From: Terricaulis sp.
Lineage (GTDB): Bacteria; Pseudomonadota; Alphaproteobacteria; Caulobacterales; Aquidulcibacteraceae
Length of the DNA stretch: 64,000 nt
Reading direction: 5' to 3'
Assembly (NCBI GenBank): GCA_024707365.1
Contig: JANPZV010000005.1
Span: 1,302,001 to 1,366,000, forward strand
Under the pieces are notes generated by a model. The model did no database searches and was not told where the DNA came from. It saw only the letters and a list, made by a program, of their open reading frames with translations. The stretch's first letter is position 1, and every line of letters begins with the position of its first letter. Of the stretch, positions 40,520 through 48,403 are shown piece after piece. The position numbers and the translations under genes are program-made.

Positions 40520-40543
40520 TTAATGGCTTGGTAATCTTACCAA
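40520..40543. promoter_or_regulatory. Palindromic operator and near-CtrA box upstream of the sugar transferase
   Basis: TTGGTAA-TC-TTACCAA (40528-40543) is a perfect 7-bp inverted repeat 35 bp before the proposed start at 40493. It overlaps TTAA-N7-GTAA at 40520-40534, one base from the CtrA consensus TTAA-N7-TTAA. A lone TTACCAA half-site recurs at 46466-46472 in the same locus. Confidence 0.45.
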
Positions 40544-40685
40544 CCCACCATTGTGCAGTGCAATTAAATTCCGTGTCCGCGCTTGCGTGACAGCTGCGCG
40601 GCGCCCTTGTCAGGGCAGCGGCTGCAACTAGTCTCAATGCAAGAACCTTGCTGGGGCCTGGGCGTTTATAGTTGAGGGCGTTCCT

Positions 40686-40910
40686 TTGGGAGCTCTGCGA
40701 CAGCCAAATCTAAAGGCAGTCAAAGCGAAGGATTCGCCCCCACCTCCGCAGAATAAAGCGTTACGTCGTCTTTCTGCGCGCCGAGTGATCGTATTTACAT
40801 CTTTGCTGATCTACTGCGCTGCTGTTTGGGGTGCTGTGTTCTTGCTGGGCGATTGGGCTGTACGGCAGCTTACGCCGCCCAGCGTCGAGGCGCGTGAGCG
40901 CAACCAATAG
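40686..40910 (+). CDS. Possible small single-helix membrane protein
   Basis: A 74-residue frame from a TTG codon, with a basic, Pro-rich N-terminus, one hydrophobic segment (VIVFTSLLIYCAAVWGAVFL) and a charged tail. The transmembrane segment with a positive-inside flank favours a real gene. There is no ATG and no clear ribosome site, and I recognise no family. It sits between the divergent sugar transferase and the outer-membrane barrel gene. Confidence 0.4.
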   Translation: MGALRQPNLKAVKAKDSPPPPQNKALRRLSARRVIVFTSLLIYCAAVWGAVFLLGDWAVRQLTPPSVEARERNQ

Positions 40911-41269
40911 GCGGCCCTGTCGCGAAATAAGACACCTCGTGAATCCGCTTCTGAACCATGCGTGTTCAGAAGATCACGCTGCGCCCGATCACAATACTTG
41001 CACATGGGGAATCGAGATATCGAATGCACGTAACGCGTGTATTTAGGACATTCATGATGCAGCTTTACGCATACGAAAGCGTCGCGCGCTTAAGTGCGGG
41101 GTTGGGGTGTCGTTTGGGTGGCGAAAGGGAGCGCGCTGTGGGCAAGCATCCGATTTCTCGTAACGAGTGCAAGTCATTGAAAGCCGACGCGCAAACGGCG
41201 ATAGGCCCAGGCTTGCCGGCCAGAGGCGCTGCGGATGCGCCGACCGAGGCCGGCGGCCAGGGGGGCGGC
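40911..41269 (+). other. Gene-poor leader of the outer-membrane barrel gene
   Basis: A 359-bp stretch. The frame of the downstream gene is open back to 40958, but its residues there look unlike a protein N-terminus and no ribosome site precedes any early start. I treat it as promoter and untranslated leader and see no repeat or RNA fold in it. Confidence 0.4.
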
Positions 41270-42506
41270 GTGCGCTTTAAGAGAACTCTATCGGTCATCG
41301 CCTCCTTGCTGATCGCTTCGCCGAGCCTGGCGTACGCACAGGATGATCGCAGCGTCGGCGTGGCCGAGCGGCCGCGCACGGAGTACGATCCGCTGGGGCG
41401 CCAGCTTGGTGGGTTTCGACTGAACGCTTCGATCGATTTTGGCGCGGAATACTCAGACAACATTTTCGCTGAGCCTTCGGGTAGCGAGGATGAGGATATT
41501 TACCTTGTCGTGCGGCCCGATGTGCGGCTGTCTTCAAATTGGTCACGGCATGCGCTCTACGTCGGCGGGCGCGCCGCATTTCGAGAATACAACGACATCA
41601 CCTCTGAAAACTCAATTTCGCGCGGCTTGAGCGCCGGCGGGGCGCCTCGATATTGGCCGCGACACGACGCTTGGCGTTGACCTCAGCACTGCGCGCGAAA
41701 TCGAGTCTCGCAGCGATCCGAGCAGCGTGATTTCGCTTGAGCCCATCGAGTATGATGTCGATGGCGTGAGCGTGTACGCCACGCACGCTTTTTCGCGGCT
41801 TTTCCTGCGCGTTTGGGCGTCGCAGAGCGAATATGATTTTCACAACCCCGCGGGCTCGGGCTTTGACCAGAACCTGCGCGACCACACCTACACGGCGCTT
41901 GGCGTGCGGGCTCAATATGCATTGACGCCAACCCTGTCGTTGATCGGTCAGGTCGTATCGGACAGCCGTGAGAATGACATCGTGGGCGTCAGCCCGGATT
42001 CAGACGGCGTTTCCTACATGGTTGGCGCTGCGTTTGAAGTCAGCAGGCTGCTGCGCGGGGAGATCACTGTCGGCCAGTTTGAGCGCGATTATGAGCCAAC
42101 GCCGGCTTATCCAAATATTGGTGAAGTCAGCGGCACGGCGCTTTCGGGCCGGCTCAGCTGGTTTGTCACTCCGTTGACGACCGTCACCTTCACCGGCGCG
42201 CGCGACATGCAAGATAGCGGCTATGAATCGCCCTATCTCAATTCGGCTTATTCGGCGCGCGTGGATCACGAATTGCTGCGCAATGTCATTCTGACGGCCG
42301 GCGTCCGCACCGCCACGCTCGATTTTGAAGAGATCGATCGCGACGACGAGGCGCTCACCTTTGATGTCGGCGCGCGCTACCTGATGAACCGCCGGGTGTC
42401 GTTCGATGCGGCCTATATCCGCAACGAGGTCGAATCCAGCGGTGTGAGCGCCTACCGCACATTCGATGAAAATCGCCTGCGGTTTGGCGTGCGTATCGCG
42501 CTTTAA
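41270..42506 (+). CDS. Outer-membrane beta-barrel protein of exopolysaccharide locus (frameshifted)
   Basis: A 411-residue barrel after repair. GTG 41270 follows an AGGGGGG site and starts a signal peptide (FKRTLSVIASLLIASPSLAYAQ). The mature part resembles the BBP2/OMP_b-brl_2 barrels found with polysaccharide export genes: FRLNASIDFGAEYSDNIFAE, then paired strands with short turns, ending FDENRLRFGVRIAL. The frame breaks at the G4 run 41639-41642; removing one G gives GGRLDIGRDTTLGVDL. Such barrels are thought to help release polymer across the outer membrane, but direct function is not shown. It is divergent from the sugar transferase. Confidence 0.8.
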
Positions 42507-42615
42507 AAGGCGCTGCGCCCTGAAATTGCGCCACACCGCAGGTTAATCTGCGCGGCAAGGCGGCGGCGCGTGGCGCCGATCTTGCGAACCCGTGCCGACT
42601 TGGGCAGGGTAATAG

Positions 42616-43170
42616 ATGGCGCCATGGGGGGCCGGGATGCCATCGGCGAAGCAGACAGTGAAGCAACCGATCCGCGCCGCTGAGCGCGGCGCGCCGGTGC
42701 GGCGCAAGCCCGCCGCGCGCGGCAAAAGTGCTGCGCCGCCGCCGCAAACCCAGCCGCCCGCCTTCGATTTGACCACGGTGCTGGCGCAGGCCAGCTGGCG
42801 CGACGCGGACGAGGCCTTGGCCAAGGCGCTGCGCGATTTCTCCGCGCTCGAAAAGGCCGCCCAATCGGCCAGCCGCAAGGCAGGCCCCGCGCAGGCGCAG
42901 CAGGTTGAAGACGCGCTCTGGGCTGTCAGCCAATCGCTGCGCGCGGCGGGGCGGCGGCGCAATCTACATCGTTTTGGCGAGGTCGGCGCGGTTGAGCGGT
43001 TTGACGCGCAGCGGCACGCTTTGCTCAAGCCGGGCAAGCGCCCGCCCACAGAGGTGCGCATCACCACGCCGGGCGTCATGCGCGGCGCAGGCGAGGACGC
43101 CGAGATCGTGCTGATGGCGCTGGTTGCGCCCGTGCGCGCGCGCAAGCCCGCATCCCGGAAGACGAGTTAA
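42616..43170 (+). CDS. GrpE-like nucleotide exchange factor, partner of the adjacent Hsp70
   Basis: A 184-residue protein. The N-terminal 50 residues are basic and disordered (Pro/Ala/Arg). Residues about 50-110 form a helix with Ala/Gln heptads (DADEALAKALRDFSALEKAA). The last 65 residues match the GrpE beta-wing head: FGEVGAVERFDAQRHALLKP aligns with the GrpE pattern G-x-E-x-FD-x2-x-HEA, then EVRITTPGV and IVLMALVAPV. It ends 2 bp before the Hsp70-like gene, the same pairing as GrpE-DnaK. The canonical grpE is probably elsewhere, because the helix here is much shorter. An alternative start is 42637. The assignment rests on pattern similarity alone. Confidence 0.6.
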   Translation: MAPWGAGMPSAKQTVKQPIRAAERGAPVRRKPAARGKSAAPPPQTQPPAFDLTTVLAQASWRDADEALAKALRDFSALEKAAQSASRKAGPAQAQQVEDALWAVSQSLRAAGRRRNLHRFGEVGAVERFDAQRHALLKPGKRPPTEVRITTPGVMRGAGEDAEIVLMALVAPVRARKPASRKTS

Positions 43171-43172
43171 GC

Positions 43173-44501
43173 ATGACCCAGGCTGGGGCGGGGGCGCAGG
43201 CGCAATGGATCGTCTGCATCGATTTTGGCACGGCCTTTAGCAAGGCCGCGGCCGTGCGCGAGGGCGCGTGGGGCGCGTTTGATCCGCGCATGGTGCGGCC
43301 GCTGACGGTGGGCGGGGTCTCACCGGGCGGCAATCCGTTTTTGCTCGAGAGCGCGGTATTTGTGACAGACACGCACGTGCTGTTTGGCTCGGAGGCGGTG
43401 CGGGCGGCGGGGGTCGCTGCGGCCAGCAAGCGCCAAGCGTTGCGCTCGTTCAAAACCATGCTGAGCGCGGCGGATTTTGATCGGGCGCTCGCAGCGTTCG
43501 CGCCGCTTTCGATTGATCCGCATCGCATGTTCTCGCAGCGCGATCTCATCGTGCTTTACCTTGCCTATCTTTCCGGGGCGATCGCCCGCGCGATCGCGGC
43601 CGATCCGGAACTCGCGGGCGCGGAGATCCGCCGTCGCTACGCGCTGCCGGCGTGGAAAGGCGGCCAATCCATGCATGGGCGCATCACTGCGCTGTTCAGC
43701 AAGGCCGAAGCTGTGGCGGCGCGCTTGGGCGATGCGCTGTTTGATCCTGCGGGCATTCCGCTCGCGGCGGCGGCGGAAGCGCTCAAGCAAGCGGGCGAGC
43801 CTGCGCCGCTTGAATTCGGCATGGTGTTTGAGGCGACGGCCGCGGCGGCCTACAGCCTCGTTGGCCTGAAGGCGCCGGCCTCGCACCTCATGGTCGTGGA
43901 TATGGGCGCTGGCACCACCGATTTCGCCGCGCTCGGCGAGGGGCGCGATGAAATCGTGGATGCGCGCGTGACGCTGATGCAGGCGGGCGACATGATCGAT
44001 CGCATCCTGCTCGATCTGTTGCTGCAAAAGGCGCCCAATCTGAAAACCCAGGCCGAGCAATTGGCGCTGTGGCGCAGCCTGATGGCCTCGATCCGCGAGG
44101 TGAAGGAAAGCCTGTTCATCGATGGCCGCGCGGCCGTGACCCACCAGGGCAAAACCAAAACCATCGCCGCACGCGATCTTTACAAAGATCGCGATTTCAA
44201 AGCGTTTTTGCGCGAAATGAAGCGCGCGTTTGAAAACTCCCTCAACGCCGTCGCGGCGCGTGCGGTGAAGGATAAGCGCAAAGAGGTGTGCATCGTCGCC
44301 GTTGGCGGGGGCGCCTATGCGCCGTTCGTGCAGGAGATGGTGCGCAGCGCCAAGGCGCCGAAGGTGCGCGTGGCGTCTTATCCAGCGACGCCCGATTGGG
44401 CGCACTCGGCTGCGTTTGGCGGCAATCTTGCGCCGATCTTTCCGCAACTGGCGATCGCCATCGGCGGCGCGCTGGCTCCTGATCGTCTGTGCGCGGCGTA
44501 G
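43173..44501 (+). CDS. Hsp70-like ATPase lacking a substrate-binding domain
   Basis: A 442-residue actin-fold ATPase. Phosphate 1 loop CIDFGTAFSKAA, phosphate 2 loop VVDMGAGTTDFAALG and adenosine motif VAVGGGAYAPFVQEM define the Hsp70 nucleotide-binding domain. REVKESLFIDGRAAV corresponds to the subdomain IIB region contacted by GrpE. There is no beta-sandwich or lid after the ATPase core, so it is about 200 residues shorter than DnaK. With the GrpE-like gene 2 bp upstream it forms a two-gene cassette. No J-domain gene is nearby. A role in assembling the polysaccharide machinery is only guilt by location. Confidence 0.82.
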   Translation: MTQAGAGAQAQWIVCIDFGTAFSKAAAVREGAWGAFDPRMVRPLTVGGVSPGGNPFLLESAVFVTDTHVLFGSEAVRAAGVAAASKRQALRSFKTMLSAADFDRALAAFAPLSIDPHRMFSQRDLIVLYLAYLSGAIARAIAADPELAGAEIRRRYALPAWKGGQSMHGRITALFSKAEAVAARLGDALFDPAGIPLAAAAEALKQAGEPAPLEFGMVFEATAAAAYSLVGLKAPASHLMVVDMGAGTTDFAALGEGRDEIVDARVTLMQAGDMIDRILLDLLLQKAPNLKTQAEQLALWRSLMASIREVKESLFIDGRAAVTHQGKTKTIAARDLYKDRDFKAFLREMKRAFENSLNAVAARAVKDKRKEVCIVAVGGGAYAPFVQEMVRSAKAPKVRVASYPATPDWAHSAAFGGNLAPIFPQLAIAIGGALAPDRLCAA

Positions 44502-44537
44502 CCTGCGTCTTGGGCCGCCGGTCCAAGTAAACGCGGC

Positions 44538-44634
44538 AGCGGAGCGCCGGCTTCCAGCCGGCATCTTTGCTTTAAGCACGCAACGCCGGATCATTTTCTT
44601 GCATCGCATGCCGGCTGGAAGCCGGCGCTCCGCT
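44538..44634. repeat. REP/BIME-like inverted repeat, 27-bp perfect arms
   Basis: Arms 44538-44564 and 44608-44634 are exact reverse complements around a 43-nt loop. Each arm contains its own palindrome GCCGGC-TTCCA-GCCGGC. It begins 37 bp after the Hsp70-like gene. Same design as the elements at 9791 and 45168. Confidence 0.85.
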
Positions 44635-45167
44635 ATGGCGTGCGTTTCGCCGCACAGCGCGCGGCGCTTGCGGGTTCGGGCGAAGCTCCTCCGAAGCGCG
44701 CAGCGCGAAGGAGGGAGAGCGGGGCGCGCTTTAAGCTACGCGTGGAAATTTTAGTTTGGGTTTGCGCTTAGAGCGCGCCCCGCGCGGATTGTTTTGCAGC
44801 CGGCGCCTGCGCGCAGCGTTCTGACGTCGCCCTGGGTGGCCATACGTTGATAAGACGGTTGCTCGGCAGGGTCTCCTCCCCTTGGCGTTTCAACTCGCCA
44901 CCGAAACCGCGACGCTGGGTATCCAGGCGCGCTTAGCGCCTTGCAGTCGTTCCCGGCTCGCGTGCTTTGCAGATCACCATGCTCTGCAAGGAATCCCGGC
45001 TTCCCTGTTTCTCACCGGGGCCGCGATCGCCGATGTCGCCATCATTGATCGCATCACGCTCAAACCGCGTTCGGATCGTGATTGGTCTGGTGTGCACAAC
45101 CGCCTCCCGTGATCTGAACGGGGAGAGACTAAGCGCGGTGTGAAACCGGTCGGATAGATTTTTGAGT

Positions 45168-45254
45168 CTGGACCGCCGGCGCCTCGCCGGCATGTGTGAA
45201 ACCCGCACAAAGCCTGCCGTTTGAACCATGCCGGCGATGGCGCCGGCGGTCCAG
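45168..45254. repeat. REP/BIME-like inverted repeat, 26-bp arms with one indel
   Basis: Arm 45168-45193 pairs with 45228-45254, differing by one extra T in the right arm. Each arm has an inner GCCGGCG...CGCCGGC palindrome. Inter-arm spacer is 34 nt. Confidence 0.8.
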
Positions 45255-45347
45255 AGGTGGGGGATAGAGGTGCGAAATATCCACGCATCTGCGCCCGCCC
45301 CTCCGTCTCGCGGCGGGGGAGAGAGAGAAAGAGAGGGCGCTGTTCGC

Positions 45348-46401
45348 TTAAATTTCGGCGCGCAGGCCTGAGAGCACTTGGTCGAGCAATTCGACGGGGG
45401 CGCGGTTGAGGTGGAGGTTGATGTCCTCGGGCGCGTTGTGGCGCAGGCGGCGCATCATCTGGCGGACATCGGCGCCCGGCGTATCATCCCAGGAGACGAT
45501 CAGCAGGCAGCGATCGGCCACGCGCGTGAGCATCGCCGCTTCGGCGCTGATCGCCGAGGGCGGGCAATCGAGCACGATCAAATCGTAATGCGCGCGCCAA
45601 TGGTTCACGAGTTCGCCAAGCCGCGGCTCATCGAACAAGCGCCGCCACGGATCGCCGAGCCGCGCGGCGGGCATGACATGAAGGCCCGTTTCGGGTTCTG
45701 GCGTGATCAGCGCTTGCCAGATGTCAGGATTGACCGCCGCTTCCAGCACGCCCGCTTCGGGATCGGCGTCGATCAAGCGGGTGACGCCCCGCCGGCTCAA
45801 ATCGCAATCCACCAGCAGCACGTTCTTGCCTTGCTGGGCGGCGAGCGCGGCCATGGATGAGGCGGTTGCGGTGGGCGCCGTCGCGCGGGGTGGAGCCGAG
45901 CACGGCGACCACGCGCGCGTCCTCAAGCGTGGAGAGCGTGTGGCGCAGCGCAGCGGCGTAATCGGAGGCTGGCTGATAGACAGCGCAGCCGAGCGGATTG
46001 CGCATGTCCGGCGAAAGGCCGCGCAAGGTGCGCAGCGCGATCAGCGGGGCGGCGCTGGTGACGCCGCGATGGGTCGCGCGCTCAAGCCCGTCGAGATCAT
46101 CAATCACGCCGCGTTCGACTTCGTGCGCGAAGCCTACGAACGCGCCCACGACCACGCCAAAGGCAAACAGCGGCGCGGCGTAATTGAGATCACGCGCGCC
46201 AAGCGCGATGATGATCGCGCCAATCACCCAGATGAGCGCTGCGATGCCGAACATGAGCGGCGCTTGCCGCTTGATGGCGCGCCACGCCTTCTTCAGCCAG
46301 CGCGAAGGGCTGCGCGCGGCTGGTGTGAAAGCATGCGATGGCGAAAGCCGGATGGGCCTCATAGCCGATCGCATCTCGTGGTTTGCATAATGGGAGGACA
46401 A
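45348..46401 (-). CDS. BY-kinase/Wzc-like paralog with degenerate Walker A (frameshifted)
   Basis: A 350-residue paralog of polysaccharide tyrosine autokinases. Two transmembrane helices lie close together (PLMFGIAALIWVIGAIIIAL and AAPLFAFGVVVGAFVGFA) with no periplasmic Wzz loop. A cytoplasmic linker and an ATPase-like domain follow. Removing one base at GGG 45873-45875 gives VLGSTPRDGATATASSMAAL, where the Walker A Lys is Ala. Walker A' (LLVDCDLSRRG) and Walker B (LIVLDCPPS) remain. There is no C-terminal tyrosine cluster. It is therefore probably a pseudokinase that modulates the true Wzc-like kinase at 49540, analogous to split Wzc/HfsB-type partners. Confidence 0.75.
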
Positions 46402-46744
46402 GGGCCTCTCTTAACTCGTTGCCGCAAGCGGCGTTTGCGGCGCGGACCAAGCTCCCCAACGCAGCTTACCAAATGCTTTATCGATGCCCTGCGATCAAGG
46501 GCTGAGACTGGAATGCGCTGATTCGGACCAAAGCATGATTCGCAGGCTTGCAACCGGAATGAAGTGCTAAAGGCTGTTCACGCTGACGCGATCTTCAGCG
46601 CGGCCGGGGCCCGCCGCCGCCGAACACGGCTGAGCATTCCAAAACGCCTACAAAATAGCAATTATTGGCGAGTCTCGTTGAATCGCCGCGTAAAGCATTT
46701 AGAAACCATGCCGGAACATCGCACGATCCGGTACGGAGCGTTGA
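46402..46744. other. Divergent intergenic region in exopolysaccharide locus
   Basis: A 343-bp spacer between two divergent starts, so it must hold both promoters. A TTACCAA half-site at 46466-46472 echoes the palindrome at 40528, and the segment 46650-46700 is AT-richer. I see no RNA gene or repeat. Confidence 0.4.
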
Positions 46745-47476
46745 ATGCTCGTGCAATTGCCTCAGCAGCCTCAAGAAGAGCGGCGGTTCGAGCGGAAAGG
46801 GGAGCGGCCTTCATTCGAGGCCGCGCTCAGCCGCGATCTCGCCTCGGTGCGCGTGATTGCTTACGGGCCGATTGTCGGCGGCGTGGGCAAACGCGTGGGA
46901 GATTTGGCGTTCGCGGTCGTGACCGCGCCGGCTTGGGGCCCGCTTTTGCTGGGGGCGCTGCTGGTGGCGCAGGTGCGGCACGCGGGCACAATCCACAGCG
47001 CGCTCAAGGCCGATGCGTGCGTGGGCTATGGCGGGGCGCGGTTTAAGCGCTGGCGCCTTCATCTCAGCCCGCCTTCGGCGGAGATCGTTCCGCTCAACCC
47101 CCAAGCGCAAGAAGCGGTGGCGCAACCGCCAGAGCCGATCGCCGGCGGACGCATCACGTGGCGCGATGTGATCCAGCGCTTGCCGGAGATGATCAATATT
47201 CTCAAAGGTGAGATGAGCCTTGTTGGCCCGCGACCGGTGTCAGACGAAGATTTCGAGGCTTTGCGCGGCGGCGGGAAGTATTATGCGTGCGCGCGGCCCG
47301 GTTTTGTCAGCGCCAGTGATTGCGGCCCGAGCGACGATCCTGAGGCGCTGCTGTGCAAATACTACGCGATGCGGTGGAATGCGGCGCTGGATGTGCGGAT
47401 CATCTGGCTGGCGCTGAAGCGGTTCAGGCTCTCAGCGCGCGTGGCCGAGCAGCGTCTGCCGCCAGAACCCGAATGA
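46745..47476 (+). CDS. Degenerate bacterial sugar transferase
   Basis: A 243-residue relative of the initiating phosphoglycosyl transferases. It keeps the back half of the family core (RLPEMINILKGEM then SLVGPRP) and a GKRVGDLAFAVVTAP start resembling the membrane-anchor motif. The catalytic front is eroded: the KFRTM block reads RFKRWRLHL, the acidic dyad that normally follows is missing, and RPGITGLWQVSGRS has become RPGFVSASDCGPSD. It is probably inactive as a transferase or altered in function. A GGAGCG site supports the ATG. It is divergent from the Walker-A-defective kinase paralog and overlaps the convergent glycosyltransferase by 45 bp. Confidence 0.72.
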   Translation: MLVQLPQQPQEERRFERKGERPSFEAALSRDLASVRVIAYGPIVGGVGKRVGDLAFAVVTAPAWGPLLLGALLVAQVRHAGTIHSALKADACVGYGGARFKRWRLHLSPPSAEIVPLNPQAQEAVAQPPEPIAGGRITWRDVIQRLPEMINILKGEMSLVGPRPVSDEDFEALRGGGKYYACARPGFVSASDCGPSDDPEALLCKYYAMRWNAALDVRIIWLALKRFRLSARVAEQRLPPEPE

Positions 47477-48403
47477 CCAAGCCAGGTGCATGATCGCCGC
47501 AGGCGCGCCTGAGGCGTAGGCGCACGGCGCGCCATTTTTTGCGCCGACGAAGAGGCCAAGCGCCAAGCAAAGCGCGAGATAAAGCGCGAACGGCAGCGCC
47601 GCGAGCGGCCAGAGCGGCGCAAGCAGCGCCGCAAGCGCGGCCGGCGCGATGGCGGCGGGCGCGAGCTGGCGCGGCTTGAGCGGCATGCGGTGCTTGGCGG
47701 CGGTTTTCGCGCGGCCGCGGCCGAACATGTAATATTGCCGCCAGAGCCCGCGCAGCGTGGCGCGCGGATAATAGTCGATGACGATATCCCCAGCCAAAAG
47801 GATGCGCGCGCCCTGGGCGGTGAGGCGGTGATCGAGTTCGGCGTCTTCGTTGTGGCTAAAATTTTCGTCATAGCCGCCGGCGGCGCGGAAAGCGGCGGTG
47901 CGCATCAGGGCGTGGTGGCCGTGATCGACCAAGCGCCGCGCGCCGGAATTGCGGTGCGGAGACCCGCCCGCGCCGAGCGCGGAATTTTGCGCGGCGGCGT
48001 TGGCGATCTGAAAGCAGCGCCCGGTGTGGGCCTTGGCGTGCATCGAGACGGTGACGGAATCGGCGCCGCTTTCGGCTTGGGCCTCAAGCAGCGTGGCGAG
48101 GAAATGGGCGGGGTAGCCGGCGTGCGCGTCAATGCGCACGAAGAAGGGAGCCTCATCGCCAAACGCGGCGACGGCGCGGTTGACGCCGGCGCTTTGGATT
48201 TTCCGCGGATTGTCGAGCAGCACGATGCGCGGATCAGCAGCGGCGGCGGCGCGGACGATGTCTTGGCCGCCGTCAGTGCTGCCGCCATCGGCGACCACGA
48301 TGCGCGCGGCGGCTGGGTCGGCGCTGAGCGCAGCGAGCAGGCCCGGCAAATGCGCCGCTTCATTTAAGCACGGAATGACGATGAGCAGCGGCGGCGTGCT
48401 CAT
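47432..48403 (-). CDS. Glycosyltransferase family 2
   Basis: A 323-residue GT-A enzyme: LIVIPCLNEAAHLPGLLAAL, the donor-site VVADGGSTDGGQDIV, FVRIDAHAGYPAHF with the DxD-like metal site, and HNEDAELDHRLTAQG. The C-terminus has two hydrophobic stretches (AAIAPAALAALLAPLWPLAA, LPFALYLALCLALGLFVG), so it is membrane-bound like ExoA-type succinoglycan transferases. The start ATG at 48403 overlaps the upstream glycosyltransferase stop (ATGA). Adds a sugar to the lipid-linked repeat unit; specificity unknown. Confidence 0.88.
   Translation of the reverse strand: MSTPPLLIVIPCLNEAAHLPGLLAALSADPAAARIVVADGGSTDGGQDIVRAAAAADPRIVLLDNPRKIQSAGVNRAVAAFGDEAPFFVRIDAHAGYPAHFLATLLEAQAESGADSVTVSMHAKAHTGRCFQIANAAAQNSALGAGGSPHRNSGARRLVDHGHHALMRTAAFRAAGGYDENFSHNEDAELDHRLTAQGARILLAGDIVIDYYPRATLRGLWRQYYMFGRGRAKTAAKHRMPLKPRQLAPAAIAPAALAALLAPLWPLAALPFALYLALCLALGLFVGAKNGAPCAYASGAPAAIMHLAWSFGFWRQTLLGHAR

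Larger units (their letters stand above)
44502..45347. other. 846-bp intergenic region with two large inverted repeats
   Basis: The largest non-coding stretch in the window. No frame here has a ribosome site or family-like sequence. It carries inverted repeats at 44538-44634 and 45168-45254. The 530 bp between them (44640-45165) is less GC-skewed than the coding DNA. I looked for RNase P, tmRNA, SRP and tRNA signatures on both strands and found none. A structured RNA or a degraded insertion is possible. Confidence 0.5.

Noticed and set aside
40958-41269. An upstream extension of the outer-membrane barrel gene
   Set aside because: The GTG at 41270 has a strong ribosome site and begins a proper signal peptide; the extension has neither.
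44640-45165. RNase P RNA, tmRNA, SRP RNA or tRNA in the large intergenic gap
   Set aside because: None of the conserved core sequences of these RNAs is seen on either strand; 6S RNA could not be excluded by eye but nothing supports it.
44933-45288. Short minus-strand frames in the intergenic island
   Set aside because: No ribosome site, no family similarity, and one runs through an inverted repeat arm.
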